Below are positions 19,081 to 29,140 of a stretch of DNA of 64,000 nt, piece after piece (positions within the stretch are counted from its first letter, which is position 1; each line of letters starts with the position of its first letter). The notes beneath the pieces are model-generated. The model did not search any database, was not told the origin of the DNA, and saw only the letters and a list, made by a program, of their open reading frames with translations. This stretch comes from Sphingobacterium multivorum (GTDB lineage Bacteria > Bacteroidota > Bacteroidia > Sphingobacteriales > Sphingobacteriaceae). The translations under genes were made by a program, and so were the position numbers. The stretch lies in assembly GCF_900457465.1 (NCBI RefSeq), contig NZ_UAUU01000008.1:496001-560000 (forward strand). Direction: 5' to 3'.

Positions 19081-19980
19081 ATGAATATTGCACGATTGAA
19101 TCTGTGCCTGCTGTTTACATTTTCTCTGTTAAGTTTGCAGGTGTACAGCCAAAATAGGAAGGATTATTTTAAAACGCAAATTGCTCTTGGGGAACTGACT
19201 GATCCACAATTGAAGGAAGTGTCGGGTATTACACCGGCATATCAGGAGGGTAATTTTTGGGTACACAATGATAGTGGTGACGGTGCAACTATTTATTTAA
19301 TTGATCGTCAGGCCAAACTACTGAAAAAATTTTCACTTGAAGGAGTCTCTGTCGTCGACTGTGAGGATATCGATCGGGTGAAAATTGGAGATACCTATTT
19401 TCTCGTCCTCGCGGACATCGGAAACAACGCCGGGAAAAGAACCTGGACATGCCTGTATGTATTTCCTGAGCCTCAGGCCGATGATCCTAGGCTTATTCCG
19501 AAGAAGTCCATTCGGGCTATCTTTCTTAAATTTCCTGGCCAGCAACGGTTAGATGCCGAATCGATTATGATTGATCCAATTGACAACATGTTGTATGTTA
19601 TATCTAAACGTGAGTTTCGATCGACTGTTTATAGCGCCGAAGTATTTACAAATGTTAAACAGCAATATTTTACCTTAAATAGGATAGCAGAGCTGCCATT
19701 TACTTTTGCTACGGCTTCTGCTATAGATCAGACAGGTACACAACTGCTTGTAAAGAATATTACCCATATTTTCTATTGGCAGAGAAACCGAAGTGAATCC
19801 TGGAAGCAGGTATTGCAACGAAAGCCAGCTATTCTGCCTTATCAGGTAGAGCCACAGGGGGAAGCAATAGCTTTCGATAGCAATGGAACTGGATTTTATA
19901 CAATTAGCGAACGTCCATTTGGTTTAAAATCCTATCTTTATTTCTTTGAAAGAAATCAATACATTTATGATAAACACTAG
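19081..19980 (+). CDS. Secreted beta-propeller-like protein of unknown function
   Basis: A 299 aa protein with a signal peptide (1-24, ending QVYSQ). Repeated propeller-type strands are seen: VSGITPAYQEGNFWVHNDSG, IYLIDRQAKLLKKF, DCEDIDRV...YFLVLADIGNN, LDAESIMIDPIDNMLYVISK and PQGEAIAFDSNGTGFYTISE. The pattern resembles esterase-like or SdiA-regulated phytase-like propellers, but no catalytic residues can be assigned. Its 3' end overlaps the following esterase gene by 14 bp, so the two are probably cotranslated. Confidence 0.7.
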   Translation: MNIARLNLCLLFTFSLLSLQVYSQNRKDYFKTQIALGELTDPQLKEVSGITPAYQEGNFWVHNDSGDGATIYLIDRQAKLLKKFSLEGVSVVDCEDIDRVKIGDTYFLVLADIGNNAGKRTWTCLYVFPEPQADDPRLIPKKSIRAIFLKFPGQQRLDAESIMIDPIDNMLYVISKREFRSTVYSAEVFTNVKQQYFTLNRIAELPFTFATASAIDQTGTQLLVKNITHIFYWQRNRSESWKQVLQRKPAILPYQVEPQGEAIAFDSNGTGFYTISERPFGLKSYLYFFERNQYIYDKH

Positions 19981-20893
19981 ACCTATTTTCAGTTATTCGA
20001 TGCATAATTTTCATCAAACCGATCCTATCAAAAGCGGCCTATTTTGTCTGGCCGGTATTAGACAGCTGTTAATTGCATTCACTTTATTTTTATGCACACT
20101 CACGAACTCCTATGCTGCCAAAGTGGATACCCTGTCCATTCAGAGCCCGTCTATGGGTAAAGCAATTAAGACAGTCGTAATTCTTCCGCAAAATTACTCG
20201 AGCAAAATCAATTATCCCGTCCTTTACCTATTGCATGGTTATTCCGGTAATTATAGCAATTGGGTTAAAAATTCAAGTGTAAGCGCATTGGCAGATCAGT
20301 ATGGTTATATGGTGGTTTGTCCCGATGGCGGTTTTGGAAGCTGGTATTGGGACATCGCGAACGATAAAAACTACCAATATGAAACCTTTGTGTCCAAAGA
20401 GCTGATCGATTATGTAGATCAGCATTATTCAACGATCAAAGATCGGAGCGGAAGGGCTATTACGGGTTTAAGTATGGGTGGGCATGGCGCGCTCTCGCTG
20501 GCCATAAAACATCAGGATAGCTATGGCGCTGCAGGAAGTACGGCCGGTGGGGTAGATTTTAGACCTTTCCCCCTAAATTGGGAAATTAAAGATCGCATAG
20601 GGAATTATGCTGATGTACCGCAAGAATGGGATAATCGTGTTGTTATGAATATGGTTCCCAAATTAATCAATAATAAACTTCGCTTAATCATCGATTGCGG
20701 TAAGGAAGATTTTTTCTACACGGTGAATGTTGCGCTGCATGATAAATTGATGTACCATAATATAAATCATACCTTTGTTACAAGTGAAGGTGGACACAAT
20801 TGGGAGTACTGGTCTCGGTCAATTGTTTATCAAATGGCTTTTTTTAAGGGATATTTTGATCAAGCGAAGAAAAGTGAAAAGAAAAATGGATAA
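19967..20893 (+). CDS. Secreted alpha/beta-hydrolase esterase (esterase D/tributyrin esterase type)
   Basis: The oxyanion loop YLLHGYSGNYSNW, nucleophile elbow GLSMGGHGAL (Ser), acid in DCGKEDFF and catalytic His in GGHNWEYW define a PF00756-type esterase. An N-terminal hydrophobic stretch (LLIAFTLFLCTLTNSYAA) is a signal peptide. I chose the ATG at 19967; a TTG at 19946 is in frame but weaker, and an ATG at 20000 would also keep the signal peptide. It overlaps the upstream propeller gene. It probably removes acyl groups from sugars or lipids outside the cytoplasm. Confidence 0.85.
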   Translation: MINTRPIFSYSMHNFHQTDPIKSGLFCLAGIRQLLIAFTLFLCTLTNSYAAKVDTLSIQSPSMGKAIKTVVILPQNYSSKINYPVLYLLHGYSGNYSNWVKNSSVSALADQYGYMVVCPDGGFGSWYWDIANDKNYQYETFVSKELIDYVDQHYSTIKDRSGRAITGLSMGGHGALSLAIKHQDSYGAAGSTAGGVDFRPFPLNWEIKDRIGNYADVPQEWDNRVVMNMVPKLINNKLRLIIDCGKEDFFYTVNVALHDKLMYHNINHTFVTSEGGHNWEYWSRSIVYQMAFFKGYFDQAKKSEKKNG

Positions 20894-20968
20894 ATATTTG
20901 GCATAAATGAATAAAATGCTATTTTTGTTAAACAGAGACCTTAACTAACAAATTATAAACTTATTATT

Positions 20969-20996
20969 AAGCCTTACAAATTGTAAGGCTTTTTTA
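20969..20996 (+). terminator. Rho-independent terminator
   Basis: Stem AAGCCTTAC/GTAAGGCTT with loop AAATT and six T. It lies 75 bp after the esterase stop and just before the TonB receptor gene. Confidence 0.75.
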
Positions 20997-21029
20997 TTAT
21001 TTTCAGCAAAATTTTGACTTCACTTGATT

Positions 21030-23353
21030 ATGTTTAAACCTATAAAGGTTGTTTTTTGTCTTTCTTCCATTTTGTTCTGCGCGCAGCAAGCGTATAGTCA
21101 ACAGTCTAAATCTATTTCGGGGTTTGTTAGGGACAGTATCAGCGGTGAGAATATTATTGGTGCCGTGATAAGAAACGATGCGGAGAAAAAATCCACTGCG
21201 TCAAATAAATATGGTTTTTTAGCTTGTCTGTCCGTGATGGCAGCAAAGGATAGAAGTATCGTCGGTAGGCTATCGAACAAAAGGATTTTCTGTTTATCTG
21301 GATAAGGACTCCACTTATATTATTCAGTTGGTACCTGAGGAAAATCAGCTCGCCGAGGTTACCCGTGACCGGAAATAGGCGCAAATCAATAAAGGATCTA
21401 ACTCCTGGGCTTACGCAGTTTAGCCCTAAAGAAATCGAAAAAGTCCCTGTACTATTTGGAGAAAAGGATATTCTCAAGACCATACAGCTATTTCCAGGAG
21501 TAACTAGTGGTGGCGAAGGAAGCAGCAATTTTTATGTGCGTGGTGGTGGTGGCGACCAAAATCTGATTTTGCTGGATGAGGCTCCTGTCTATAACAGTTC
21601 CCATCTGTTCGGTTTTTTCTCGACCTTTAATTCCGATGCGATCAAAGACGTTAATTTCTACAAGGGTGGGGTTCCGGCTCAATATGGGGGGTAAAATTTC
21701 GTCGGTTATGGAAATAACCACCTTGGATGGAAACAATCAGCACTTCAACGTAGAAGGTGGCTTGGGACTTATCGCCTCGCGTCTTAAATTGGAAGGACCT
21801 ATTCAAAAAGGCAAGAGCTCATTTATGATCTCCGGCAGACGTACTTATGCGGATCTTTTCTTAAAACTTTCAAGTGATGAGAATATTAAGAAGAGCGCGC
21901 TCTTTTTTTATGACCTCAATGCAAAATTAAATTATCGCATCAATGATAAGAATACACTTTACTTGTCTGGATATTTCGGTAAGGATGCAATGGCTTATCA
22001 TGATTTGTTTGATTTCAATTGGGGAAATGCGACTGGAACCATGCGTTGGAACCATGTCTGGAGCAATAGGTTGTTTAGCAATACAACGTTAATTTTTAGT
22101 AAATTCAATTATCAGGTTAAGATTGAGGATGATAATAACTTTAAGATCCGCTCAGATATCTTTAATTACAATTTTAAGCAAGATTTTCAGTACAATCTTT
22201 CGGACCGTCACAATCTAAAATTTGGATTGCCAGGCAGCCCTGCAGGAAATCCGACCGGCAAGTATCGAAGCGGGGGAAGATTCGAAGGTGAATTCATTGC
22301 AAATTCAACATCGTAAGGGTGTTGATGTTGCTGCATATCTAACCGATGACTGGTCAGTTACCGACCGTTTAAAATTAAACTTTGGACTGAGAGCATCCGC
22401 TTACGCAGCATTGGGACCGGGAACATTTTATACTTTCGATCCTGCTGGCGAGGCCGTGGATTCTACCTATGTAGGAAATGGCAAGTTGGGTAAAAAGTAC
22501 GTCTATCTGGAGCCTCGCATTTCCTTAAACTACGCGATCAATGATTTGACAACGGTAAAGGCTTCGTTTAATACCAATGTTCAGTATTTGCATCAACTGA
22601 GTAATACGACCAGCAGCCTTCCTACCGATCAATATGTACTGAGCAATAATACAATTAAGCCGCAGTTATCCAATCAGTATTCGCTGGGTTACTTTCGGAA
22701 TTTTGCATCCAACAGATATGAATTCTCTGTTGAAGGTTATTATCGAGATTTAAAGAACCAGATTGACTATAGGAATGGCGCCGATCTACAGGCAAATGAA
22801 TTGCTGGAAGGGGAATTGCTGTTTGGAAAAGGTAGAGCGTACGGCATTGAATGGTTTCTGAAAAAGAGACTGGGGCGATTTAGCGGCTGGCTGAGTTATA
22901 CTTTATCCAAAAGTGAGCGCCAATTTGAACAGATCAATGATGGTGCGTGGTTTAGTGCGCGGCAGGATAAAACCATAATATAGCCATTGTGGCGCAGTAT
23001 CAGTTAAATCCGAAGTGGAATTTGAGCGCCAATTTTGTCTACTATACAGGTGACGCCGTAACGATGCCGCGGGGAAATATTTTGTTGACGATCGTACGAT
23101 CTTCTATTACGATAAAAGAAATGGGCAGCGGATGCCAGCTTATCACCGCCTGGATTTGGCAGCAACTTATGATATTAAGCGAACAAAGAATAGCTACTCG
23201 AGCTTGTCGTTTGGTCTCTACAATGCCTATAACCGAAAAAATGCCTATTTGATCGACTTTAGAGAAAAAGAAGGACAATCCAATGTCACCGAGATTTATC
23301 GGATAGCATTATTTGGAGCGATACCATCGATTACGTGGAATTTTAAATTTTAG
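21030..23353 (+). CDS. TonB-dependent receptor (seven indels)
   Basis: Outer-membrane receptor with a signal peptide (ending AYSQQ), a carboxypeptidase-like regulatory domain (ISGFVRDSISGENIIGAVI), a plug (VPVLFGEKDILKTIQLFPGV, FYVRGGGGDQNLILLDEAPV) and a beta barrel. The frame is broken by about seven single-base indels: -1 near 21215 and 21250, +1 near 21362, +1 in the G run 21686-21691, +1 near 22231, -1 near 22973, -1 near 23076. Correcting all gives one 774 aa protein. It lies 6 bp before a DUF4249 lipoprotein, its usual partner. The substrate is unknown. The ATG at 21030 is preferred over the TTG at 21024. Confidence 0.85.
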
Positions 23354-23359
23354 CAAAGT

Positions 23360-24157
23360 ATGAAGAAGATATTAGGAGTTATAGCTGTTGCATTATTTAC
23401 TTTAGGGAGCTGCGAAGACAAAATAGATTTGGAACTGCCCGAAAATACAGGTCAATTGGTTATCACCGCAGATTTGATGGTTTCGGATCAACAGCATGAG
23501 ATTAGTATACAGCAGGTTGTAAGTATTAAAGACTCGCTGTTTTCTCCGATAACAGATGCAGAAGTGATCGTTAAGAATATGCAAAATAATCGCACTTATA
23601 CGTTTCAAGCGGGGGCTGACGGGCTGTATACCAATAAGACATTACGGTTACAGGAGAAGGTCACTTACCAGTTGCAGGTAAAGACCGCTGATGGAAGGGA
23701 GATCCAAGGGGTATCAAAGGTTCCCAGCTATGTGGATGTGGATTCTATAGGGCTTTCACAGCGCATTATTTTTACTGATACCATTTATTATCCAACTCTC
23801 GTATTTGTTGACCCCCCGGAAAAAGGGAATTATTATAAGTATAAGATGTCGGTGAATGGAGGTAAACTACGTTTTATTGATGTCTTTAACGATAAGTATA
23901 ACAATGGCTTAGAGGTGCAGCATGATATTGTCGACCGCGATAGAGATTTGAAAGTTGGTGATCGTGTGCGTATCCTACGTCAATGTATCGATGTAGGCGC
24001 CTACAATTACTGGAATAGTTTTCAAATGATTAATCCTGGTTCGGCTTCGCCATCTAATCCGATTTCAAATTTAAGCAACAATGCATTGGGGTATTTCAGT
24101 GTCAGTGTAGGTAAATATTATGAATCTGAGGTGACGTTTGCTAGAAGTAAACCTTAA
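23360..24157 (+). CDS. DUF4249 domain-containing lipoprotein
   Basis: A 265 aa lipoprotein with signal LGVIAVALFTLGSC (Cys18 as lipid anchor). The DUF4249 pattern is visible: LVITADLMVSDQQHEISIQQ, ITDAEVIVKN, TYQLQVKTADGREI. These proteins are encoded next to TonB-dependent receptors and probably sit on the receptor as surface lipoproteins. It starts 6 bp after the receptor stop. The stop overlaps that of the convergent deacetylase. Confidence 0.88.
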   Translation: MKKILGVIAVALFTLGSCEDKIDLELPENTGQLVITADLMVSDQQHEISIQQVVSIKDSLFSPITDAEVIVKNMQNNRTYTFQAGADGLYTNKTLRLQEKVTYQLQVKTADGREIQGVSKVPSYVDVDSIGLSQRIIFTDTIYYPTLVFVDPPEKGNYYKYKMSVNGGKLRFIDVFNDKYNNGLEVQHDIVDRDRDLKVGDRVRILRQCIDVGAYNYWNSFQMINPGSASPSNPISNLSNNALGYFSVSVGKYYESEVTFARSKP

Positions 24158-24765
24158 TCTATTCTCGAAAGCTGATAGTTATTTTTTAATAGAAATTCTA
24201 TTGTTTTAGGGAGGACATATTCGACACGGGGAATGGCTTTGATATTATCATGAAAAATAATAACAGAGCCATTTTTAATGTTGGGCAAAACGTTTTCGAG
24301 GCATTTCTGGGGACTTAAATTCTGATCAAAATCACCCGACATAATATCCCACATGATCACACGGTATTTTTTATAGAGTTGACGGAGTTGGGATTTTGTT
24401 GCTCGGGCATAAGGCGGGCGAAAAAGATCGGTTTGGGTCAGTTCCTGGCATTTTGCAACATTTGCCAAATACTGCTCATCATTTGTCTCCCAGCCTTTGA
24501 GGTGATTGTAAGTATGGTTGCCCACCTGATGTCCTTCCGCTAAAATTCGTTGAAACAAATGTGGATTTTTTTTAATATTTTCACCAACACAAAAAAATGT
24601 TGCCTTCACCTGATATTTTTTTAGGATATCGAGTATAAAAGGTGTAATTTCAGGAATTGGACCATCGTCAAAAGTAAGATAGACTTTTTTTTCATGACGT
24701 GGCATGTTCCATATTGATTTGGGATATAGCCATCTAAGGAAAAATGGAGATTTGACAAAATACAT
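24154..24765 (-). CDS. Polysaccharide deacetylase family protein (NodB fold)
   Basis: A 203 aa protein with NodB motifs in order: VYLTFDDGP (catalytic and metal Asp), GHQVGNHTYNH (H-x3-H metal ligands), LFRPPYARA (R-x-P-P-Y), IMWDIMSGDF and VIIFHDN. It has no strong signal peptide and starts with MYFVKSPFFLRWLYP, possibly a membrane-associated N-terminus. It probably deacetylates peptidoglycan or another amino-sugar polymer. It is divergent from the TolC-like gene. Confidence 0.88.
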   Translation of the reverse strand: MYFVKSPFFLRWLYPKSIWNMPRHEKKVYLTFDDGPIPEITPFILDILKKYQVKATFFCVGENIKKNPHLFQRILAEGHQVGNHTYNHLKGWETNDEQYLANVAKCQELTQTDLFRPPYARATKSQLRQLYKKYRVIMWDIMSGDFDQNLSPQKCLENVLPNIKNGSVIIFHDNIKAIPRVEYVLPKTIEFLLKNNYQLSRID

Positions 24766-24819
24766 AACCGATAAATGAAGTTCAAATCTAAAAAAAAATG
24801 TATGGTTCTACATATGGAC

Positions 24820-26199
24820 ATGAAAAGATTTTATTATTCTGCAGTAGTATTTACTGGGTTATTTCTTGGAACTAATGTTTTAGTTCAAGCCCAACAGGTT
24901 GTGGGGGTGGCCGAGGCCATTCGTATGACATTGGAACGGAACGTACAGATAAAGCAAGCGGCCCTGAACAAAGATCTTGCTGAGCAGGACCTGTTTCAGG
25001 CAAAAAGTAATTTGTTGCCAAACCTGAGTGCTACTGTGGATCAAAGTTTCCGTTATGGTTTTGGTTTCGATTTAACTTCTGGACGAATCGTTAATAACAC
25101 TTGGACAAAAGGAACCAGTGGCTCCGTGGGATCTAGTGTCAACTTATTTCAGGGTTTTCAGCAGGTCAATCAGATCAAAGCGAATAAATTGCAACTGGAG
25201 TCTACAGCGACTCAGGTAGATAAGATCAAGAATGATCTCGTGCTCAATGTGTTGGTGAATTATTTGGAAGCAATAACCAATCATGAGATGATGGTTGCCA
25301 GTGAAGATCAGATTGCTTTATCAAAGCAACAATTTTCTTTGGACTCCATCCAATTTGCAGTTGGTAATAAAACAATTGCCGATCTTGCTAAGTCAAAAAA
25401 TCAGGTTGCCACAAATGAACTGAACAAAGTTAATCTAAAAAATTCATACGAAATGTCTTTGTTGACCTTGAAGCAGTTGATGGAAATGCCTCCTGAAACC
25501 GTTATTTCTTTGGAACGCCCGAGTCTGGAAGCCATATTGGTTCATGCAGTGGATAAGAATGCCGTGGATGTTTACCAAAAAGCGCTCACCTTACAGCCCG
25601 ATATTCACAAATCTGCGTTGGATAAAGAGGTGGCATTGAAACAAATCGATATCGCGAAGGGAGGCTATTATCCTACACTCAATCTGAATGTGAGTTATGG
25701 AACGAATTACTCCTCTGCAACGACAAGACAAACCGATCCCTTAGATCCTGCAACTCTTTTTAGAGTGCCCTTTGGCCAGCAAGTATCGGATAATAAGTCA
25801 TTTTTCACAGGTTTATCTCTTGCTATTCCAATTTTTTCGAGAAATCAGAATAAAGTGAATGTGGCCAAGGCAAAGATTGGGTTGAAACAGGCGGAAGCAT
25901 CCGAGCAGTTGGCAAAAAATAACTTAAACAAGGCCGTTAATCAGGCTGTATTGGATGTGAATGCGGCCAAACAACGCTATAGCTCGGCTACTGTAGCATT
26001 TGAAAGTGCTGAAACAGCATTTAAGGCAACAAAGGAGCGTTATGATATTGGTATGGCGAATTCACTGGAATTGTTTACAGCTCAAACAGAACGAAATAAG
26101 GCCGAATTTGACCTTATTCAAGCAAAATATAACGTAATATTCAGATCGAAGATCATCGATTATTACCTTGGAAATCCAATTCAATTTGATAACAATTAA
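24820..26199 (+). CDS. TolC-family outer membrane protein
   Basis: Outer-membrane channel of about 459 aa. The signal peptide begins MKRFYYSAVVFTGLFLG and ends VLVQA, so I place the start at 24820; in-frame ATGs at 24775, 24802 and 24814 would extend it and nearly touch the divergent deacetylase start. Two efflux repeats are seen: GVAEAIRMTLERNVQIKQAA and ATKERYDIGMANSLELFTAQ. The family assembles as a trimer with periplasmic adaptors. The adaptor gene follows at 22 bp, so the two form an operon. Confidence 0.9.
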   Translation: MKRFYYSAVVFTGLFLGTNVLVQAQQVVGVAEAIRMTLERNVQIKQAALNKDLAEQDLFQAKSNLLPNLSATVDQSFRYGFGFDLTSGRIVNNTWTKGTSGSVGSSVNLFQGFQQVNQIKANKLQLESTATQVDKIKNDLVLNVLVNYLEAITNHEMMVASEDQIALSKQQFSLDSIQFAVGNKTIADLAKSKNQVATNELNKVNLKNSYEMSLLTLKQLMEMPPETVISLERPSLEAILVHAVDKNAVDVYQKALTLQPDIHKSALDKEVALKQIDIAKGGYYPTLNLNVSYGTNYSSATTRQTDPLDPATLFRVPFGQQVSDNKSFFTGLSLAIPIFSRNQNKVNVAKAKIGLKQAEASEQLAKNNLNKAVNQAVLDVNAAKQRYSSATVAFESAETAFKATKERYDIGMANSLELFTAQTERNKAEFDLIQAKYNVIFRSKIIDYYLGNPIQFDNN

Positions 26200-26221
26200 T
26201 CTATTTGAACTAACAAAAGAA

Positions 26222-27526
26222 ATGGCAAAGAAAAAACGTAGCATTGGAAAAATTATACTGATCATCGTAGTGCTCTTGGTGGTCCTTGGCTTCATAGGTT
26301 TTAAAGCTGGCTGGTTTGGAAAGGGAGAGATTACTAAAGTCGCTGTGGATGTCGTAAAGGAGGCCGATGTCGATGAATTAGTTTCTGCGAGTGGGAAGAT
26401 TCAGCCTGAGGTGGAGGTTAAGTTGAGTTCGGAGGTATCTGGAGAGGTTGTTGAGCTTAACATTAAAGAAGGTGATTTTGTTAAAAAAGGACAGGTACTC
26501 TGTCGCATCAAACCTGATATTTTGCAGTCTGGTTATGATCGTTCGGTTGCGGCAATGAATTCACAGCGGGCCAATCTCGCAGCTGCACAACAGCAATTAA
26601 AACAACAAGAAGAAAACTTCAAAAATGTTGCCGCTACCTATAAACGGAATCAGGAGCTTTTCGAAAAACGTGTTATTTCTGCTTCAGAAATGGATAAAAG
26701 TTCTGCCGAATATTTTGCTGCACAGGCTTCTATCCAAGCACAAAGGGAAACGGTACGTTCGACAAAATATGGCATTGACCAATCACAAGCGTCAGTAAAA
26801 GAAGCACAGGATAATTTGAATCGGACGACAATCTATGCGCCCTCAGATGGTATCATCTCGCTCTTGTCTATCGAAAAGGGAGAGCGTGTTGTTGGAACGG
26901 CGCAGATGGCAGGTACAGAAATTATGCGTATAGCTAATATGAGCTCGATGGAGGTTAACGTCGATGTAAATGAAAATGATATTAATAATGTAAGGGTAGG
27001 GAATCAAGCTGAGATCGAAGTCGATGCTTTTAAGGATAGAAAGTTTAAAGGTGTTGTGACGGAAATTGCTAGCTCGTCTAAAAATATAGCAACAACAACG
27101 ACGACGACATCATCGACAGATCAGGTTACAAATTTTAATGTAAAAGTTCGAATCAGTGCAGAATCGTATCAGGACTTGATGAAAGAGAATGTGGCATCGC
27201 CATTTAAGCCGGGACTTTCAGCAACCGTTCAGATATTTACAAAACATGATAAAGGACTGGTTGTTCCGATTCAATCGGTAACTGTGCGTTCTGATGATAA
27301 AGATTCTACCAATACAAATAAGAAAGTAGATGAGTATGTATTTGTCCTAAAAGATAAAACTGTTAAGCAAGTGTTGGTAAAGACCGGTATTCAGGATGAT
27401 AAAAATATCATCGTTACCTCAGGGCTGAAAAAAGGAGATGAAGTGGTCTCACGGCCATTTGATGCTATTTCAAAAACTTTAAAGGATGGTAGCCAAGTTG
27501 AAAAAGTGGATAAGTCGAAATTATAA
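26222..27526 (+). CDS. Efflux periplasmic adaptor subunit (HlyD/MacA type)
   Basis: A 434 aa membrane-fusion protein. An N-terminal anchor (IILIIVVLLVVLGFIGF) is followed by a barrel-sandwich half (VKLSSEVSGEVVELNIKEGD), a coiled-coil hairpin rich in Gln and Ala (about 85-185), the second sandwich half (IYAPSDGIISLLSIEKGERV), and a beta barrel with SSSKNIATTTTTT inserted. It links a pump in the inner membrane to the TolC-like protein encoded just upstream. No ABC or RND pump gene follows; the operon ends at a terminator, so the pump is encoded elsewhere. The ATG at 26222 is chosen over the 26168 extension, which overlaps the upstream gene. Confidence 0.9.
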   Translation: MAKKKRSIGKIILIIVVLLVVLGFIGFKAGWFGKGEITKVAVDVVKEADVDELVSASGKIQPEVEVKLSSEVSGEVVELNIKEGDFVKKGQVLCRIKPDILQSGYDRSVAAMNSQRANLAAAQQQLKQQEENFKNVAATYKRNQELFEKRVISASEMDKSSAEYFAAQASIQAQRETVRSTKYGIDQSQASVKEAQDNLNRTTIYAPSDGIISLLSIEKGERVVGTAQMAGTEIMRIANMSSMEVNVDVNENDINNVRVGNQAEIEVDAFKDRKFKGVVTEIASSSKNIATTTTTTSSTDQVTNFNVKVRISAESYQDLMKENVASPFKPGLSATVQIFTKHDKGLVVPIQSVTVRSDDKDSTNTNKKVDEYVFVLKDKTVKQVLVKTGIQDDKNIIVTSGLKKGDEVVSRPFDAISKTLKDGSQVEKVDKSKL

Positions 27527-27550
27527 ATCTCTTTGTAGATAATAATTAAT

Positions 27551-27588
27551 AAAAAGGGAATTGTTTTTAATAATTCCCTTTTTATTTT
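27551..27588 (+). terminator. Rho-independent terminator
   Basis: A 12-bp stem AAAAAGGGAATT/AATTCCCTTTTT with a 9-nt loop. It ends the TolC-adaptor operon. Confidence 0.85.
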
Positions 27589-27632
27589 CCTTATAATTTA
27601 TTAAATTTAGATATTCCAACTATTAGCGGCTT

Positions 27633-28596
27633 ATGAAGAGGCTATTGGCTTATTTTAAATTTAATAAAACAGAACAAAATGGGTTTTTCATTATTTTGGT
27701 AATCATTGTGCTGTTTGTGACGATCTATGCTTTGATTAAAAGCAATACGCGCGATCCAATTCCCAATCAGGCCAAATTATTTGAACAATCCTTTCATGAC
27801 TCTCTTGAGGTCTCTGGTCCGGTAAACAAACAGGAGGTCGAGGCAACCTATTCGACTAAAGACAAAAGCGCGGGGGCAATATCTGAACATTCGGTTTTGG
27901 AAGAGACCAAACTATTCTATTTTGATCCAAACAATTTACCACACGCTGATTGGCATAAGTTGGGGCTTTCTGATAAACAGATTGCGGTCCTGAAAAACTA
28001 TGAAAAAAAAAGGTGGAAGGTTTAGAGTAAAAACCGATCTGAAGAAAATTTACTCGATCAATGGCCGACTTTACAACAGATTAGAGCCCTACATTCAAAT
28101 CAAAACAATGCCTGATTCAGCGCGAACAAAACAACAAAATAAAGCGCCTTTGCTTTACGATAAGTTTGAAAGAAATAAAGCCGAGCTTATCGATATTAAT
28201 ACCTGTGATACGACAGCATTAATCAGTCTTAAAGGGATAGGTTCGGTTCTATCTAAACGCATTTTGAAATATAAGGAGGTTCTTGGTGGGTTCTACCGCA
28301 TAGAACAATTAAAGGAGGTTTATGGAGTTACAGCCGAGACCTATGACCAGATTAAAGACTATATTGTTGTAGCCAATTTAGATGGAATCAAAAAAATCAA
28401 TATTAATAAGCTTGATGCAAATTCATTGGCCAAACATCCGTATCTTAGCCCTAAAGATGCGAAACTAATCGTCAATTATAGGGATCAGCATGGAAGTTAT
28501 GTCAATATTGAGGACTTGACAAAAATAGGAACACTTTCAGATCTTGCGATTGCGAAGATTGCGCCTTATTTAATATTTGAGAATGATTCAAGATAA
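27633..28596 (+). CDS. ComEA-like helix-hairpin-helix protein (frameshifted)
   Basis: One gene in two frames, joined at the nine-A run 28003-28011, where one A is extra. The corrected length is 320 aa. It has an N-terminal membrane anchor (GFFIILVIIVLFVTIYALI) and three helix-hairpin-helix units: FDPNNLPHADWHKLGLSDKQ, DINTCDTTALISLKGIGSVL, and ININKLDANSLAKHPYLSPK. Such proteins bind DNA without sequence specificity. In Bacteroidetes, anchored multi-HhH proteins are common and may aid DNA uptake or repair. The stop overlaps the apt start. Confidence 0.85.
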
Positions 28597-29110
28597 ATTG
28601 AAACTGGAAATCCGGGATATTGTGGATTTTCCTAAACCTGGTATTGTCTTTAAAGATATTACCCCTTTGTTGAAAGATGCGGCATTGTGTAGCGAAATGG
28701 TTGATGCGATTATTGATCAATTGCAAGGCATAGAGATAGATGCTATTGCTGGAATTGAGAGTCGGGGTTTTCTATTTGGATTTTTACTTGCCAATAGGCT
28801 GGGCTTGCCTTTTATTCCAATCCGAAAACAAGGTAAATTGCCTTTTAAAACCGTATCTGAATCCTATGCACTGGAATACGGCCAGGCAACCATTGAAATC
28901 CATGAAGATGCTTTTGAAAAAGGAAGCCGTATATTGGTTCACGACGACCTTTTAGCGACAGGGGGTACCGTCGTTGCCGCCAGTAAACTTATTGAACGAC
29001 TTGGTGGGGAGATTGTCGCCTACAGTTTTATTATCTCTTTGGATTTCCTTAAAGCGAAAGGACGGTTATCTAGGTTCAGTGATAATATCTTTTCATTGGT
29101 AAGTTATTAA
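28583..29110 (+). CDS. apt: Adenine phosphoribosyltransferase
   Basis: Purine salvage enzyme (adenine + PRPP to AMP + PPi), about 175 aa, cytoplasmic. The typical start is RDIVDFPKPGIVFKDITPLL, followed by AIAGIESRGFLFG and the PRPP loop RILVHDDLLATGGTV. I use the ATG at 28583 rather than the TTG at 28577. It overlaps the HhH gene by 14 bp and is followed after 30 bp by ispE, so the three genes are probably one transcript. Confidence 0.95.
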   Translation: MIQDKLKLEIRDIVDFPKPGIVFKDITPLLKDAALCSEMVDAIIDQLQGIEIDAIAGIESRGFLFGFLLANRLGLPFIPIRKQGKLPFKTVSESYALEYGQATIEIHEDAFEKGSRILVHDDLLATGGTVVAASKLIERLGGEIVAYSFIISLDFLKAKGRLSRFSDNIFSLVSY

Positions 29111-29140
29111 TTTTGAAATATACGATTTAGAGCAATTCAC

